This document shows positions 27,401-39,084 of a stretch of 64,000 nucleotides of DNA, piece by piece; the stretch's first letter is position 1, and each line of letters starts with the position of its first letter. The stretch is from NCBI GenBank assembly GCA_948144175.1, contig CANXME010000105.1, positions 248,001-312,000 on the forward strand, read 5' to 3'. This DNA comes from Closterium sp. NIES-65. Lineage: Eukaryota; Streptophyta; Zygnematophyceae; Desmidiales; Closteriaceae. A model generated the notes under the pieces. That model searched no databases. It was given only the letters and a program-made list of their open reading frames with translations, and was not told the DNA's origin. The position numbers and the translations under genes were made by a program.

Positions 27401-30272
27401 GACGAGAGGAGGGGTGGTAAAACTGCCACCCTGGGGCGTCAGTGGGGAAGCCAAGGAAGACACAGGGAGCAGCACGAGGGGACAGCTTGTCCGCAGACAA
27501 GTCGCGGACAAACGCCCGAGATCCCCAGACACGGAACACAGACGCATCGCCAACCTTCCCCGTCCACAGCAAGGCTGGGGACATCGCAGGCCGAGAGACC
27601 CGGGGGTGAAGGTTGAGCTGATGCGCCGCGTACCTCACCGCAAACGGCCACAGAAAATGGGGGGCAGCCGCATGCATCATGGACGTACGAGCGACATCCA
27701 TGACCATGCCAATGCGGCGCTCAGCAATCCCATTTTGCTGTGGTGAGTCCGGAAGCGTGAAGGTCTGGCGAATCCCCCGTGCACGACAGTAGTCCCGCAG
27801 AAGGCGAGAAGAGAACTCTCCGCCTCTGTCCGAGTGCAGACGCTGAACAGGAAAGTCCGAGCCGAAGCTCTTCCTGAGCTGGAGACGAGCCTCGCGGATC
27901 CAGTCGATCAGCACCTCAGTGACCGCACCCTTGCTGCGCAAGGGGAGGACTGTGGTGTAACGCGAGTAGTCGTCAACCACCAACAGGAAGTAGCGCTCGT
28001 AACCCTGCCCACGGTCGGGGGCTGGGCCCCACACATCCATGTGAAGCGTCTGCAGGGGAGCCTCTGTCGGGGGGAAGTGGGAGGAGTGAGGAGTAGCCCG
28101 GAGGCGACCCTCGACACAGGGGACACAGGAAGGTCCTGGCCCGGAGGGGAGAGGAGGGAGAGACTGGGGAAGACCAGAGACAAGGACACGGGAAGCCATG
28201 CTCCGAAGACGGGGCAAGGAGGGGTGGCCAAGACGGTGGTGCCACAGGAGAGTCTCGTGAGACAGGAGGCGACAAGAACAGGGGGCAGACTCAGGACCTG
28301 ACCGGGACGCAGCAGCAAGCACCTGACCTGACGCAGCCACCTGACCAGACGCAGGGACAGGAGGAGACTCAACTGTCAGGGTGTAGAGACTCGACCCAGG
28401 CCGACGCGAGAACGTGGCCAGGTGGCGGCCTGTGCGTGCCTCCGTGCAGTGGGTCACCCGCTGACTCGCAGGAGTGAACTGGTGAACCCCCACATCCTGC
28501 AGGTCTGCTCCGCTCACCAAGTTCGTAGAGAACGAGGGAAGGTACAGACCAGACAGGGTGCCCGAAGGGGCAGCCGGACACGGGAGGACAGTGGAGAAGT
28601 GAGACAGGACAGGACCCCCAGAGGGGTCAGCAAGGGAGACCGCAACCGGCCGGCCGAGCGGCGTAAGGGTAGTGCGGTCCCGAAAGAAGGAGCGAGAAGC
28701 CCCGGAGTCAAGTGTGAAAGTGAGGGAGGACGAGGACGACGCAGTACCTGAGAGCGCAGTCTCACCAGTACCTGAGAGCACAGACGCACTGGCACCTAGA
28801 GCAGCAGCCTCACAAGCACCTAGCGCAGCAGCACCAATGCCCGGGTCGGGCTGGAAACACCGGTAACCCTCATTCTCCTCACTATAATCCACAGCATACA
28901 TAGCAGCAAGGATAGCATCAAAATCAAGATCAAAGATCGCTACACCAGCCCTAAGAAGCTCATCCCAGCGAGGGATCTCACTAGCCCCAGGGAACTGCCG
29001 ACGCCAAGCGTCCGTCAGGCGGCCAAAGCAGCGCTGGGTGGCGTGGGCACCCCCACACTGCTCACCCGCGCGGTCGCCGGAACGAAGAACGTAGGTGCAG
29101 GGACCAGTACCCCCACCCCTCTGACGCCCAGCGTACCACTCACGAAGCTGCTGAGGCGGAGGGATGTCCCGCGAGCGCTGCTGCTGCTGCCGCTGCGAGC
29201 GCTGGCCACCACCACCGCCGCTACGCTGCTGGGTACCACCCCGACCAGCTCCACCTCCTCCACCACCACCGCCTCCTCCGCTGCCGCCTCCACCGCCTCC
29301 ACCTCCGCCGCCTCCACCTCCGCCGCTGCCACCACCACCACCGCTGGCACCACCACCACCGTCTCCGCCGCTGCTGCCACCACCTCCACCACCACCCCCG
29401 CCACTAGTCCCGCCACCACCCCCACTCCCTCCGCCGCCACCGCCGCCACCGCCACCGCCCCCTCCAGCTCCACCCGCGCCCTTGCCCCCCTTGCCCTTGC
29501 TAGAGCGACGTCTCCCACTAGGGGTAGACGCCGCGCCGACCGACTCAAGACCAAGCAGGTCGGCAGCAGGAGCAGAGGCAACAGAGGGCAGCAAGGGGGA
29601 AGGAGAGCACCCCTCAAAGATGGGGGTGCGAGGGTCACCACGAGAAGCACCTACAGCGACTATGCTCTTCTCCGCTGCGAGGAGGGCCTTCTCGAGGAGG
29701 TCGACGGTGAGGGTGGTGGGACAGACAGCGAGAAAGTGGTCCCTGACGACGCGAAGGGAGTCAGGGAGGCGCGCAACTACGTAGTAGAGAGCGATGTACA
29801 TGGGGGGGGGGTTCTTAGCGCAGAACTCAGCAGGAAGGGCGGCGCGGTAGCGAGTGTCACTAGTGCGGAGGTGCGTAATGAGGTCAGCAACAGTGGGAAA
29901 GGCAGAGAGGTCAGGAAAGAGGTAGGGAAGCATGAGACGGCTCAGTGCAGCAGTGGCAGGGGAGGAGTAGCGCGCAACTACAGCGTCGTACAAGGTCTGA
30001 GCACTCTTGTACTGGCTAAAGTGCGCACGCTCAGAGGTAGGGAGGTGGCGACGCACAGCAAGACGTGCAGCAGCATCGCGGGTGGCCCACTGAGAGCGGA
30101 CAGAGGGATCAGCATCAGCAGCAGGAGCAGGAGAGGCGCCAGAGGTGAGGTCAAAGAGAGAAAGGTCGTCAGCCCTGTCGCACTGTAAGAACAGCTGCAG
30201 GTCGTCTAACCAGACCTCAAAATCAATGGCGCGACCCTCAGCGTCGAAAGCTAGGACACTAGGGGTAGCCAT
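24411..30272 (-). CDS. Copia A Gag-Pol polyprotein (about 1953 aa)
   Basis: I chose the Met at 30272 because copies B and C begin with the same MAxPxVLxFDAEGR block; another Met lies 24 bases upstream. Gag (UBN2-like) occupies residues 1-250, followed by a Gly-rich stretch (about 265-360) and an atypical CxnCx3Hx4C segment instead of a standard knuckle. Protease DSGA is at about 522. Integrase: HHRLGH at about 674, DDE near 745, 816 and 850 (LHMDVWGP, LHSDRGGEF, GIAERRIGM). RT about 1490-1700 with YVDD (Asp1629/Asp1630). RNase H from about 1796 with SSCEAEIYA and DNKAM. Oddity: RT motif A reads SLHFSTAFLQG, the first catalytic Asp being replaced by His1541 (codon 25650-25652, GAC to CAC). Copies B and C keep Asp there. 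The frame is otherwise uninterrupted, but the RT is probably dead. Confidence 0.95.
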   Translation of the reverse strand: MATPSVLAFDAEGRAIDFEVWLDDLQLFLQCDRADDLSLFDLTSGASPAPAADADPSVRSQWATRDAAARLAVRRHLPTSERAHFSQYKSAQTLYDAVVARYSSPATAALSRLMLPYLFPDLSAFPTVADLITHLRTSDTRYRAALPAEFCAKNPPPMYIALYYVVARLPDSLRVVRDHFLAVCPTTLTVDLLEKALLAAEKSIVAVGASRGDPRTPIFEGCSPSPLLPSVASAPAADLLGLESVGAASTPSGRRRSSKGKGGKGAGGAGGGGGGGGGGGGGSGGGGGTSGGGGGGGGGSSGGDGGGGASGGGGGSGGGGGGGGGGGGGGSGGGGGGGGGGAGRGGTQQRSGGGGGQRSQRQQQQRSRDIPPPQQLREWYAGRQRGGGTGPCTYVLRSGDRAGEQCGGAHATQRCFGRLTDAWRRQFPGASEIPRWDELLRAGVAIFDLDFDAILAAMYAVDYSEENEGYRCFQPDPGIGAAALGACEAAALGASASVLSGTGETALSGTASSSSSLTFTLDSGASRSFFRDRTTLTPLGRPVAVSLADPSGGPVLSHFSTVLPCPAAPSGTLSGLYLPSFSTNLVSGADLQDVGVHQFTPASQRVTHCTEARTGRHLATFSRRPGSSLYTLTVESPPVPASGQVAASGQVLAAASRSGPESAPCSCRLLSHETLLWHHRLGHPSLPRLRSMASRVLVSGLPQSLPPLPSGPGPSCVPCVEGRLRATPHSSHFPPTEAPLQTLHMDVWGPAPDRGQGYERYFLLVVDDYSRYTTVLPLRSKGAVTEVLIDWIREARLQLRKSFGSDFPVQRLHSDRGGEFSSRLLRDYCRARGIRQTFTLPDSPQQNGIAERRIGMVMDVARTSMMHAAAPHFLWPFAVRYAAHQLNLHPRVSRPAMSPALLWTGKVGDASVFRVWGSRAFVRDLSADKLSPRAAPCVFLGFPTDAPGWQFYHPSSRRVLSSQDVTFDESVPFYRLFPYRTPSLPPPPDFLVPVPPPVDPLPPQVPAPSGVSQVDAVDPVEVTGDSSAAAGAEPGGADPGGAGPEGASAEGAEPGGAESGGAVPGGAGSGGAGSGAAEPGGAELGAAEPGDAASGAADPGVSPAAASRREPLSPQELREWFARRWRRAAESGGAAGAGAGASSTVEGAGAAGPGAAGPAGPPGAGAAEGVGAEPTAVGPAAGGVGGAGAVAEGAGAVPAESGAAARPRPYFVPLLQQVLGLSPLVEGPPPVQSQSLLEPSSPLPAPSPYTGPTGGLAERREPASRPTSPVRAARASGRSSRQRPPPVPGTHRMSLRSSTAPLRAPLPSPPESSLPALADPESDSLRAASPTVTRLLATVVTDPSFESTDASALVAELVDFAARYHLDYAASLVAESASVCPPSVGGECALGTDVLEDRQEELQCLAAASPHLASVLLAPEGDPDALDIPTPRSYAEAVEGPYSSQWQAAMDAEVASWKSTGTYVDAVPPPGANIVSGMWIFRVKRPPGSPPVFKARYVARGFSRRQGVDYFQTFSPTPKMTTLRVLLHIAAQRDYELHSLHFSTAFLQGSLHEEIWLRRPPGFTGTFPPGTQWSLRRPVYGLRQAPREWHDTLRTTLAALGFAPSTADPSLFLRTDTSLPPFYILVYVDDLVFATADTAGLAYVKSELLKRHTCTDLGELRSYLGLQITRDRARRTITLTQSHMVQQVLQRFGFTYSSPQATPLPTRHSLSALPSDESVESSGPYAELVGCLMYLMTCTRPDLAYPLSILARYVAPGRHRPEHMAAAKRVLRYLCSTSSMGLVLGGRSPVVLTGHADASWADDQATQRSSQGYTFSLGSGSVSWRSTRSSSVLGSSCEAEIYAGAMAAQELRWLTYLLTDLGEPPRSPPVLYVDNKAMLALCREQRLEHRTKHIALRYFLARELQQRGQLRLAYVASEANTADVFTKALAPCDHQRFCTQLGLVPVLPHLLSS

Positions 30273-30296
30273 GGCGACGACAGCGACGCAGTGCAA

Positions 30297-31394
30297 GCAG
30301 TAGGGAAAGAGCTCGCAGTGTCAGTGGGACTGTGCTCACCAGGCACGGCAGGTCGTGCAGCTCTGCAGAAAGGCGGCTCAGCGACCGGGCAGCTCGGGTG
30401 CACAGCGGCTCGGCTCCCGGGCGGCTCGGTGGCTGGGCGGCTGGGGATCCCGGACGGCTCGGCGGCTGGGCGGCTCGGGTGCAGGGCGGCTCGGCTCCCG
30501 GGCGGCTCGGCGGTAGGGCGGCTCGGGTCCCGGGCGGCTCGGCGTTGGGCGGCTCGGCTCCCGGGCGGTTCGGCTGCTGGGGCGGCTCGGCCGGGAGATG
30601 CAGGGGCGGGGCCGTCAGGTGCAGCGGCGGGTCGACCGGTGCAGTGGCGGGCCGGCAGGTGCAGCGGCGGGCCGGCAGGTGCAGCGGCGGGCCGGCAGGT
30701 GCAGCGGCGGGCCGGCAGGTGCAGGCGGCGGGCCGTAGGGTGCAGCGGCGGGCCGGCAGGTGCAGCGGCGGGGCCGTCAGGTGAAGCGGCGGGCCGCTGG
30801 GTGCAGCGGCGGGCCGGCAGGTGCAGCGGCGGGCCGGCAGGAGCAGCGGCGGGCCGGCAGGAGCAGCGGCGGGGCCGTCAGGTGAGGCGGCGGGCCGGCA
30901 GGAGCAGCGGCGGGCCGTAGGGTGCAGCGGCGGGGCCGTCAGAGGCGACGGGCCGCTGGGTGCAGCGGCGGGCCGGCAGGTGCAGCGGCGGGCCGGCAGT
31001 AGCAGCGGCGGGGCCGTCAGGTGAGGCAGCGGGCCGGCAGGAGCAGCGGCGGGCCGTAGGGTGCAGCGGCGGGGCCGTCAGAGGGTGCAGCGGCGGGGCC
31101 GTCAGAAGCGGCGGCGGGGCCGCGGCAGTAGAGGCGGGGCCGCGTCAGGGGAGGCGGCGGGGCCGCGTCAGGGGAGGCGGCGGGGCCGCGTCAGGGGAGG
31201 CGGCGGGGCCGCGTCAGGGGAGGCGGCGGGGCCGCGTCAAGCAGGCGGCGGGGCCGCGATCAGGAGAGGTGGCGGGGCCGCGTCTGAGGGACAGCGGGGC
31301 CGCGAGGGAAAAGGCGACCCGAGGGGTCGCTAAAAAAAAGGCGCGCCTCGGGGCGCGCTTCGGTGGGCCCTAAAAAAACGGTCCTAAGGCAGGA
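30297..31394 (-). repeat. GC-rich leader minisatellites of copia A
   Basis: A 20-bp unit (GCGGCGGGCCGGCAGGTGCA) recurs with variants across about 30640-31080. A ~21-bp GGAGGCGGCGGGGCCGCGTCA unit follows at about 31140-31260. Near 30400-30600 are GGGCGGCTCGGC words. Long open frames here are compositional. Confidence 0.8.
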
Positions 31395-31408
31395 CCCGCT
31401 CTATACCA
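31395..31408 (-). other. Primer binding site of copia A
   Basis: TGGTATAGAGCGGG directly follows the 5' LTR on the minus strand. The first six bases match the complement of an initiator tRNA-Met 3' end. Confidence 0.75.
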
Positions 31409-31539
31409 TGTGAAGCAAGGAAAACAGGAATGGAATGACTAAGTCAGAGTTGGGTACAAATACTACCCTAGAAAGCTGTACCCCATATGTGCTACCCCAC
31501 TATAGCCTACAAACATGCATCAGTTATAATAATCCGACA

Positions 31540-34500
31540 TTTTCACCACCAAAACGCGGAAGGATCCGCACATGTGCAGGAAGTGCAGCGGGCGCTCTTC
31601 ATTCGCGAGCGCCGATGACTGATGATGCTTGAAACCCTCCCACGCCCTTGCTGGCTTGATAGCAGGACCAAACAAGCGCAGCCAAGTGACCCGACGGAAA
31701 AAAAACGCTCGAAATGAGCGCTTGCACCCCCAAAACAAGGAAGGACCCGTACATGTGCAAGAAGTGTAGCTGGCGCTCTTCATTCGCGAGCGCCGATGAC
31801 CGATGATGCTTGCAACCCTCCCACGCTCTTGCTGGCTTGGTAATAGGACCAGAGAAGCGCAGCCACGTGACCCGGCGGAAGAAAAATGCTCGAAACGAGC
31901 GCTTCAACCCCGAAAACGTGGAAAAATCCGCACATGTGCAGGAAGTGCAGCGGGCGCTCTTCATCCGCAAGCGCCGATGACCGATGATGCTTGCAACCCT
32001 CACAAACGCGCAACCACGTAACTCGGCGGAAAACAAACGCACAGAACGAGCGCTTCCACCCCCAAAACGCAGAAGGATCCGCACATGTGCAGGAAGTGCA
32101 GCGAGTGCTCTTCATTTGCGAGCACTGATGAGCGATGACACTTGCAACCGTCTCACGCCCTTCCTGGCTTGGTAATAGGACTAGACAAGCGCAGTCAAGT
32201 GACTCGGCAGAAGAAAAACACTCGGAACAAGCGCTTCCACCCCCAAAACGAGGAAGGACCTCGAATATGTGCAAGAAGTGCAACAGGCGCACTTCATTTG
32301 CGAGTACCGATGACCGATGATGCTTGCAACCCTCCCATGCCCTTGCTGGCTTGGTAATAGGACGAGACAAGCGCAGCCATGTGACCCAGTGGAAAACAAA
32401 AGCTGGGAATGAGCGCTTCCACCACCAAAACGCGGAAGTACCCGGACATGTGCAGGAAGTGCAGCGGGCGGTCTTCATTCGTGAGCGCCGATGACCCATG
32501 ATGCTTGCAACCCTCCCACGCCCGTGCTGGCTTGGTAATAGGACAAGACAAGCGCAACCAGGTGACCCGGCGGAAGAAAAACACTCGGAACGAGCACTTG
32601 CACCCCCAAAACGCGGAAGGATCCGCACATGTGCAGGAAGTGCAGCGGACGCTCTTCATTCGGGAGGGCCAATGACCGATGATGCTTGAGACCCTTCCAC
32701 GCCCTTGCTGTCTTGGTAATAAGACCAGACGAGCACAGCCACATGACCTGACGGACGAAAAACGCTCCGAACGAGTGTTTCCACCCGCAAAACGCGGAAG
32801 GATCCACACATTTGCAGGAAGTGTAGCAGGCGCTCTTCATTCGCGAGCGCCGATCACCGATGATGCTTGCGACCCTTCCACGCCCTTGTTTGCTTGATAA
32901 TTGGACCAGGGAAGCGCAGCCACGTGACCCGGCAGAAGCAAAACGCTCGGAACGAGTGCTTCCACCCCCAAAACGCGGAAGGATCCGAACATGTGCAGGA
33001 AGTTCAGCAGGCGCTCTTCATTCGCGAGCGCGGATGACCAATGATACTTGCAACCCTCCAACGCCGGTGCTGCCTTGGTAATAGGACAAGACAAGCGCAG
33101 CCACTTGACAAGGCGGAAGGAAAACGCTCGGAACGAGCGCCTTCATTTCCAATTCATGGAAATCAGCACATGTGCAGAAAGTGCAGCGGGCGCTCTCATT
33201 CGTGAGCGTCGATGACCGATGATGCTTTCGACCTTCCCACGCCCTTGGTTGCTTGGTAATAGGATCAGAAAAGCGCAACCACGAGACCCAGCGGAAGGAA
33301 AACGCTCGTAACGAGCGCTTCCACCCCAAAACGTGGAAGGATCAGCATTTGTGTAGGATGTGCAGCGGGAGCTGTTCATCCGCGAGCGTCGATGACGGAT
33401 GATGCTTGCAACCCTCCCACGCCCATGCTGGCTTGGTAGCAGGACAAGACAAGCGCAGCCACGTAACTCGGCGGAAGAAAAACGCTGCGAACGAGCGCTT
33501 CCACCACCAAAACGCGGAAGGATCCGCACATGTGCAGGAAGTGCAGCGGGTGCTCTTCAGTCGCGAGCGCATATCAGCGATGATGCTTGCAGCCCTCCCA
33601 CGCCCTTGTTGGCTTGGAAATAAGACCAGAGAAGCGCAGCCACGTGACCCGGCAGAAGAAAAACGCTAGGAACGAGCGCTTTCACCCCCAAAACGCGGTT
33701 GGACCCGCACATGTGCAGGAAGTGGAGCGGGCGCTCTTCATTCGCGAGCGCCAATGACTGATGATACTTGCAACTCTCCCACGCCCTTGTGGGCTTGGAA
33801 ATAGGACCAGACAAGTGCAGCCACTTGACCCAGCGGAAAACAAACGCTCGGAACGAGCGCTTCCACCCCCAAAACGCGGAAGTAGCCGCACATGTGCAGA
33901 AATTGGAGCGGGCGCTCTTCATTCGCGAGCGCCGATGACTGATGATACTTGCAACTCTCCCACGCCCTTGTGGGCTTGGAAATAGGACCAGACAAGTGCA
34001 GCCACGTGACCCAGCGGAAAACAAACGGTCGGAACGAGCGCTTCCACCCCCAAAACGCGGAAGTAGCCGCACATGTGCAGACAGTCCAGCGGGCGCTCTT
34101 CATTCACGAGCGCCGATGACTGATGATGCTTGCAACCCTCCCACACCTGTGCTGGCTTGCAGATAGGACCTAAAAAGCGGAGCCACGTAACGCGGTGGAA
34201 AACAAATGCTCGGAACGAGGGCTTCCACCCCCAAAACGCGAAAGGATCCGCACATGTGCGGGAAGTGCAGCAAGCGCTCTTTATTTGCGAGCACTGATGA
34301 CCGATGATGCTTGCAACCCTCCCATGCCATTGCTAGCTTGGCAATTGGTCCATACAAGCGCAGCGCGGTGACCCGGCAGAAGAAAAACGCTCGGAACAAG
34401 CGCTTACACCCCCGGAACGAGGAAGGACCCGCACATGTGCAAGAAGTGCAGCCAGCTCACTTCATTTGCGAGCGCCGATGACCGATGATGCTTGCAACCA

Positions 34501-37500
34501 TCCCACGCTCTTGCTGGCTTGGTAATAGGACCAGACAAGCGCAGCAACCTGACCCGGTAGAAGAAAAACGCTCGGAACGAGCGCTTCCACCCCCAAAATG
34601 CGGAAGGATCCGCACATGTGTAGGAAGTGCAGTGGAGCTCTTCATTCGCGAGCGCGCATGACTGATGATGCTTGCAACCCTGCCACGCCCTTGCTGACTT
34701 GGTAATAGGACCAGACAAGCGCAGCCACGTGACCCGTCAAAAGAAAAATGCTCGGAAGGAGTTTTTTTACCCTTAAAACATGTATGGATCCGCACATGTG
34801 CAGGAAGTGCAGCGGGCGCTCTTCATTCGCGAGCTGCGATGACCGATGATGCTTGAAACCCTCTCTCGCCCTTGTTGGCTTGGTAAGAGGACCTGATAAG
34901 CGCAACTCCGTGACCCGGCGGAGGAAAAACGCTCAGAACGAGCGCTTCGACCCCCAATCCGCACATGTGCAGGAAGTGCAGTGGGCGCTCTTCATTTGCG
35001 AACAACGATGATCGATGATGCTTGCAACCCTCCCACGCCCTTGCTCGCTTGGCAATTGGACCAGACAAGAGCAGCCACGTGACCCAGCGGAATAAAAATG
35101 CTCGGAACGAGCGCTTCTACCCCCTTAACGTGAAAGGATCCGCACATGTGCAGGAAGTGCTATGAGCACTCTTCATTCGCGAGCGCCGATAACCGATGAT
35201 GCTTGCAACCCTCCCACGCCCTTGCTGGCTTGGTAATAGGACCAGGCAAGCGCAACCACGTGACCCGGCGGAAAAAGAACGCTCCGAGCGAGCGCTTCCA
35301 CCCCCAAAACGCGGAAGGATCCGCACATGTGTAGGAAGTGCAGCGAGCGCTCTTCATTCGCAAGCGCCGATGATCGATGATGCTTGCAACCCTCCCACGC
35401 CCTTGCTCGCTTGGCAATTGGACCAGGCAAGAGCAGCCATGTGACCCAGCGGAAGAAAAATGCTCGGAACGAGCGCTTCTACCCCCAAAACGTGAAAGGA
35501 TCCGCACATGTGCAGGAAGTGCTATGAGCGCCCTTCATTCGCGAGCCCCGATAACCGATGATGCTTGCAACCCTCCCACGCCCTTGCTGGCTTGGTAATA
35601 GGACCAGGCAAGCGCAGCCACGTGACCGGGCGGAAAAAGAACGCTCCGAGCGAGCGCTTCCACCCCCAAAACGCGGAAGGATCCGCACATGTGTAGGAAG
35701 TGCAGCGAGCGCTCTTCATTCGCAAGCACCGATGACCGATGATGCTTGCAACCCTCCCACGCCCTTGCTGGCTTGGTAACAGGACAAGTCAAGTGCAGCC
35801 ATGCGACCCGGGGAAGAGGAACGCTCGAAACGAGCGCTTCCACCCCCCAAAACGAAGGATCCGCACATGTGCAGGATGTGCAGCGGGTGCTCTTCATTCG
35901 CGAGCGCCGATGATCGATGATGCTTAAAACCCTCCCACGCCCTTGCTAGCTTTGTAATAGGACTAGAGAAGCGCAGCTACGTGACCCGACGGAAGAAATA
36001 TGCTCCGAACGAGCGCTTCCACCCCCAAAACGCGGATGGATCCGCACATGTGCAGGAAGTGCAGCGGGCGCTCTTCATTCGCGAGCGTCGATGATCGATT
36101 ATGCTTGCAACCCTTCCATGCCCTTGCTAGCTTGGTTATAGGACCAGGCAAGCGTAGCCCCATGACCCAGCGGAAGAAAAATGCCCCGAACGAGCGCTTC
36201 CACCCCCAAAACGCGGAAGGATCTACACTTGTGCAGGAAGTGCAGCAGTCGCTCTTCATTCGCGATCGCCGATAACCGATGATGCTTGCAACCCTCCCAT
36301 GCCCTTGCTGGCTTGGTAAATAGGACCAGAAAAGCGCAGCCATGTGACTCGGCAGAAGAAAAACGCTCGAAACGAGCGCTTCCTCCTCAAAAACGGGGAA
36401 GGATCCGTACATGTGCACGAAGAGCAGCGGGCGCTCTTCATTCGCGAGCGCCGATCACCGATGATGCTTGCAACCCTCCCAAGCTCGTGCTAGCTTGGTA
36501 ATAGGACTAGACAAGTGTAGCCACGTGACCCGGCGGAGGAAAAACGCTCGGATCGAGCGCTTCCACCCCCAAAACGCGGAAGGATCCGCACATGTGCAGG
36601 AAGTGCAGCGGGCGCTCTTCATTCGTGAGCGCCGATGTCCGATGATGCTTGCAACCCTCCGGCGCCATTGCTAGCTTGGTAATAGGACAAGACAAACGCA
36701 TCCACGTGACCTGGCGGATGAAAAACGCTCTGAACGAACGCTTCCACCCCCAAAACGCGGAAGGATCCGCATATGTGCAGGAAGTGCAGCGGGCGCTCTT
36801 CATTCGGGAGCATCGATGACCGATGATGCTTGCAACCCTCCCACACCCTTGCTAGCTTAGTAATAGAACCAGACAAGCACAGGCCCGTGACCCGGCGGAA
36901 GAATAACGCTCGGAACGAGCACTTCCACCACCTAAACGCGAAAGGATCCGCACATGTGCAGGAAGTGCAGCGTCCACTCTTCATTCGCGAGCTCCGATGA
37001 CCGATGATGCTTGCAACCCTCCCATGCTCTTGCTGGCTTGGTATTAGGACCAGAAAAAGTAGACCAGGTGATGCGGCGGAAGAAAAACGCTCCGAACGAA
37101 CGCTTCCATCCCCAAAACGCGGAAGGATCCGCACATGTGCACGAAGTGCAGGGGGCGCTCTTCAATCCCGAGCGCCGATGAACGATGATGCTTGCAACCC
37201 TCTTGCGCCCTTGCTTGCTTGGTAATAGGACCAGACAAGCGCAGCCCCATGACCCGGCGGAAGAAAAACGCTCGGAACAAGCGCTTCCACCCCTAAAATG
37301 CGGAAGGATCCACACATGTGCAGGAAGTGCAACGGATGCTCTTCATTCGCGAGCGCCGATGACCGATGATGCTTGCAACCCTCCCACGCTCTTGCTGGCT
37401 TGGTAATAGGACTAGACAAGCGCAGCCATGTGACGCAACAGAAGAATACAGTACAGAACGAGGGCTTGTACCCCAAAAACGAGGAGGGATCCGTACATGT

Positions 37501-37597
37501 GTAGGAAGTGCAGCGAGCGCTCTTCATTCGTGAGCACCAATGAATGATGATGCTTGCAACCCTCCCACACCCTTGCTAGCTTTGTAATAGGACCATA
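31540..37597. repeat. 181-bp satellite array, segment 3 (about 33 units)
   Basis: Continues the array after the copia A insertion. Units diverge by point changes and small indels, but several neighbours (about 35200-35740 and 33740-34090) are nearly identical, showing local homogenisation. A 60-70-base deletion shortens the unit at about 32000. It ends abruptly within a unit at TAATAGGACCATATTT, where the second satellite begins. Confidence 0.96.
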
Positions 37598-39084
37598 TTT
37601 GACCAGTCGTGCATGGTACCTGCACTACCGGCTCGCATATCGATCAAACTTACCAGCGTATTTTTCATGTTTGTAGAGATGTAGTTAGTACCATTTTCTT
37701 GCAGTCCACTAGATTAGGCCATCTTATTTGACAACGCTATGTTCTAACCTTTTAAATCCACATATTTTGGGAGCTTTCAAAGCTCCAGCTCCGCCCTGTA
37801 CCTGCAGACAAGCGTGCATACAGATCGAACCAACACACGCATAATCTTCTCTGTATGAATACAGTATATCATATCTATTTCGGTTTTCCTTTTTTATATC
37901 ACCATTCCCCACCCCCCTGGCAGGCTCTAACCTTTTGGATCTATGCATTTCGCCAAATTTAGGCACTCCAATCGTGCATAGTACTTGCACTACAGGCGCG
38001 CATACCGACCAAACTGACCAGCGCAATATTTATGTTTTTAGAGATGCAATTAGTACCAGTTTCTTGCCGCTTCACTAGATTAGGCCATCTATTTGAACAA
38101 CTCTAGGTTCTAACCCTTTAGATCCAAAAAATTGGAAGATTTTAGAGCTCCAACTCCGCCTTGTACCTGCACACAAGCGAGCATACCGACCGAACCGACC
38201 AACGCATAATTTTCTCTGTATAAATACAGTGAATACCGTATATTTTTTCCCCTTACTTTAGATTATACCATTCCCCACCCTCCAACCAGGTTCTAACCTT
38301 TTGGATCTATGTAATTCGTCAAATATAGGCATTCCATTCGTGCATGGTACTTGCACTACAGGCGCCCATATCGACCAAACTGACCATCGCATTACTCATG
38401 TATGTAGAGATGCAGCTAGTACCATTTTCTTGCTAGTCCACTAGATTAGGCCATCTACTTGAACAACATTAGGTTCTAACCTTTTAGATCCACATAATTT
38501 GGGAGATTTCATAGCTCCAGCTCTGCCTTGTACCTGCACACAAGCGTGCATATTGACCGAACTGACCCACACATCATTTTCTCCGTATAAATACAGTTGA
38601 TATCATATATTGTTTTTCTCTTTTCCTCTAGATTATGCCATTCCCCACCCCCCTGACACGTTCTAACCTTTTGGATCTATGTATTTTGCCAAAAATATGC
38701 ATTCCAGTCGTGCATGGTACTTACACTACATGCGCGCATACCGACCAAACTGACCAGCGTATTACTTAAGTTTGTAGGGATGCAATTAGTACCAATTTCT
38801 TGGCAGTTCACTAGATTAGGCCATCTATTTGAACAACACTAGGTTCTAACCCTTTAGATCCACATAATTTGGAAGATTTCAGAGCTCCAACTCCGCCTTG
38901 TACCTGCACACAAGCGTGCATACTGACCGAACCGACCCACACATCATTTTCCATGTATAAATACAGTTAATATCATATATTGTTTTTCGCTTTTCCATAA
39001 AATTATACCATTCCTCACCCCCCTACCATGTTCTAACATTTTGAATCTATATATTTCGCAAAAATTATGCATTCCAGTCGTGCA
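37598..39084. repeat. 368-bp dimeric satellite, segment 1 (about 4 dimers)
   Basis: Type-1 halves carry GGTTCTAACCTTTTAGATCC at about 37738, 38104, 38471 and 38840. Type-2 halves carry GGTTCTAACCTTTTGGATCT at about 37928, 38290, 38660 and 39020. Each half continues with a related GTACCTGCAC...GCATACCGACC block, so the 368-bp unit is a dimer of ~184-bp monomers. It is AT-richer than the 181-bp satellite. Confidence 0.93.

Larger units (their letters stand above)
24069..31539 (-). mobile_element. Ty1/copia retrotransposon A, intact ORF, identical LTRs
   Basis: 131-bp LTRs (24069-24199 and 31409-31539) that look identical base for base. They end TG...CA and are flanked by TTTTC (24064-24068 and 31540-31544) within the 181-bp satellite. 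On the minus strand the 5' LTR is followed directly by a primer site TGGTATAGAGCGGG (tRNA-Met type, one base short), then a GC-rich leader and one gag-pol frame. A polypurine-like GGGGG stretch sits beside the 3' LTR (24200-24222). Identical LTRs imply a recent insertion. Confidence 0.97.

Noticed and set aside
29015-30188. Thr/Ala/Pro-rich open frames antisense to copia A gag
   Set aside because: Shadow frames over the Gly-rich codons of the real minus-strand ORF.
30332-31333. Gly/Ala/Arg-rich open frames upstream of copia A gag
   Set aside because: Produced by GC-rich minisatellites in the leader. All three frames are open and none is shared with copies B or C.
31540-37597. CRISPR-like array
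   Set aside because: Units are contiguous with no unique spacers, the unit is 181 bp, and the context is eukaryotic with nested LTR elements.
31538-37600. Dozens of 60-170 aa open frames on both strands (for example peptides with CxWLGNRTRQAQPRDPAE or RILPRFGGGSARSERF)
   Set aside because: They recur every 181 bases in both directions and shift frame with each indel. They are translations of the satellite, not genes.
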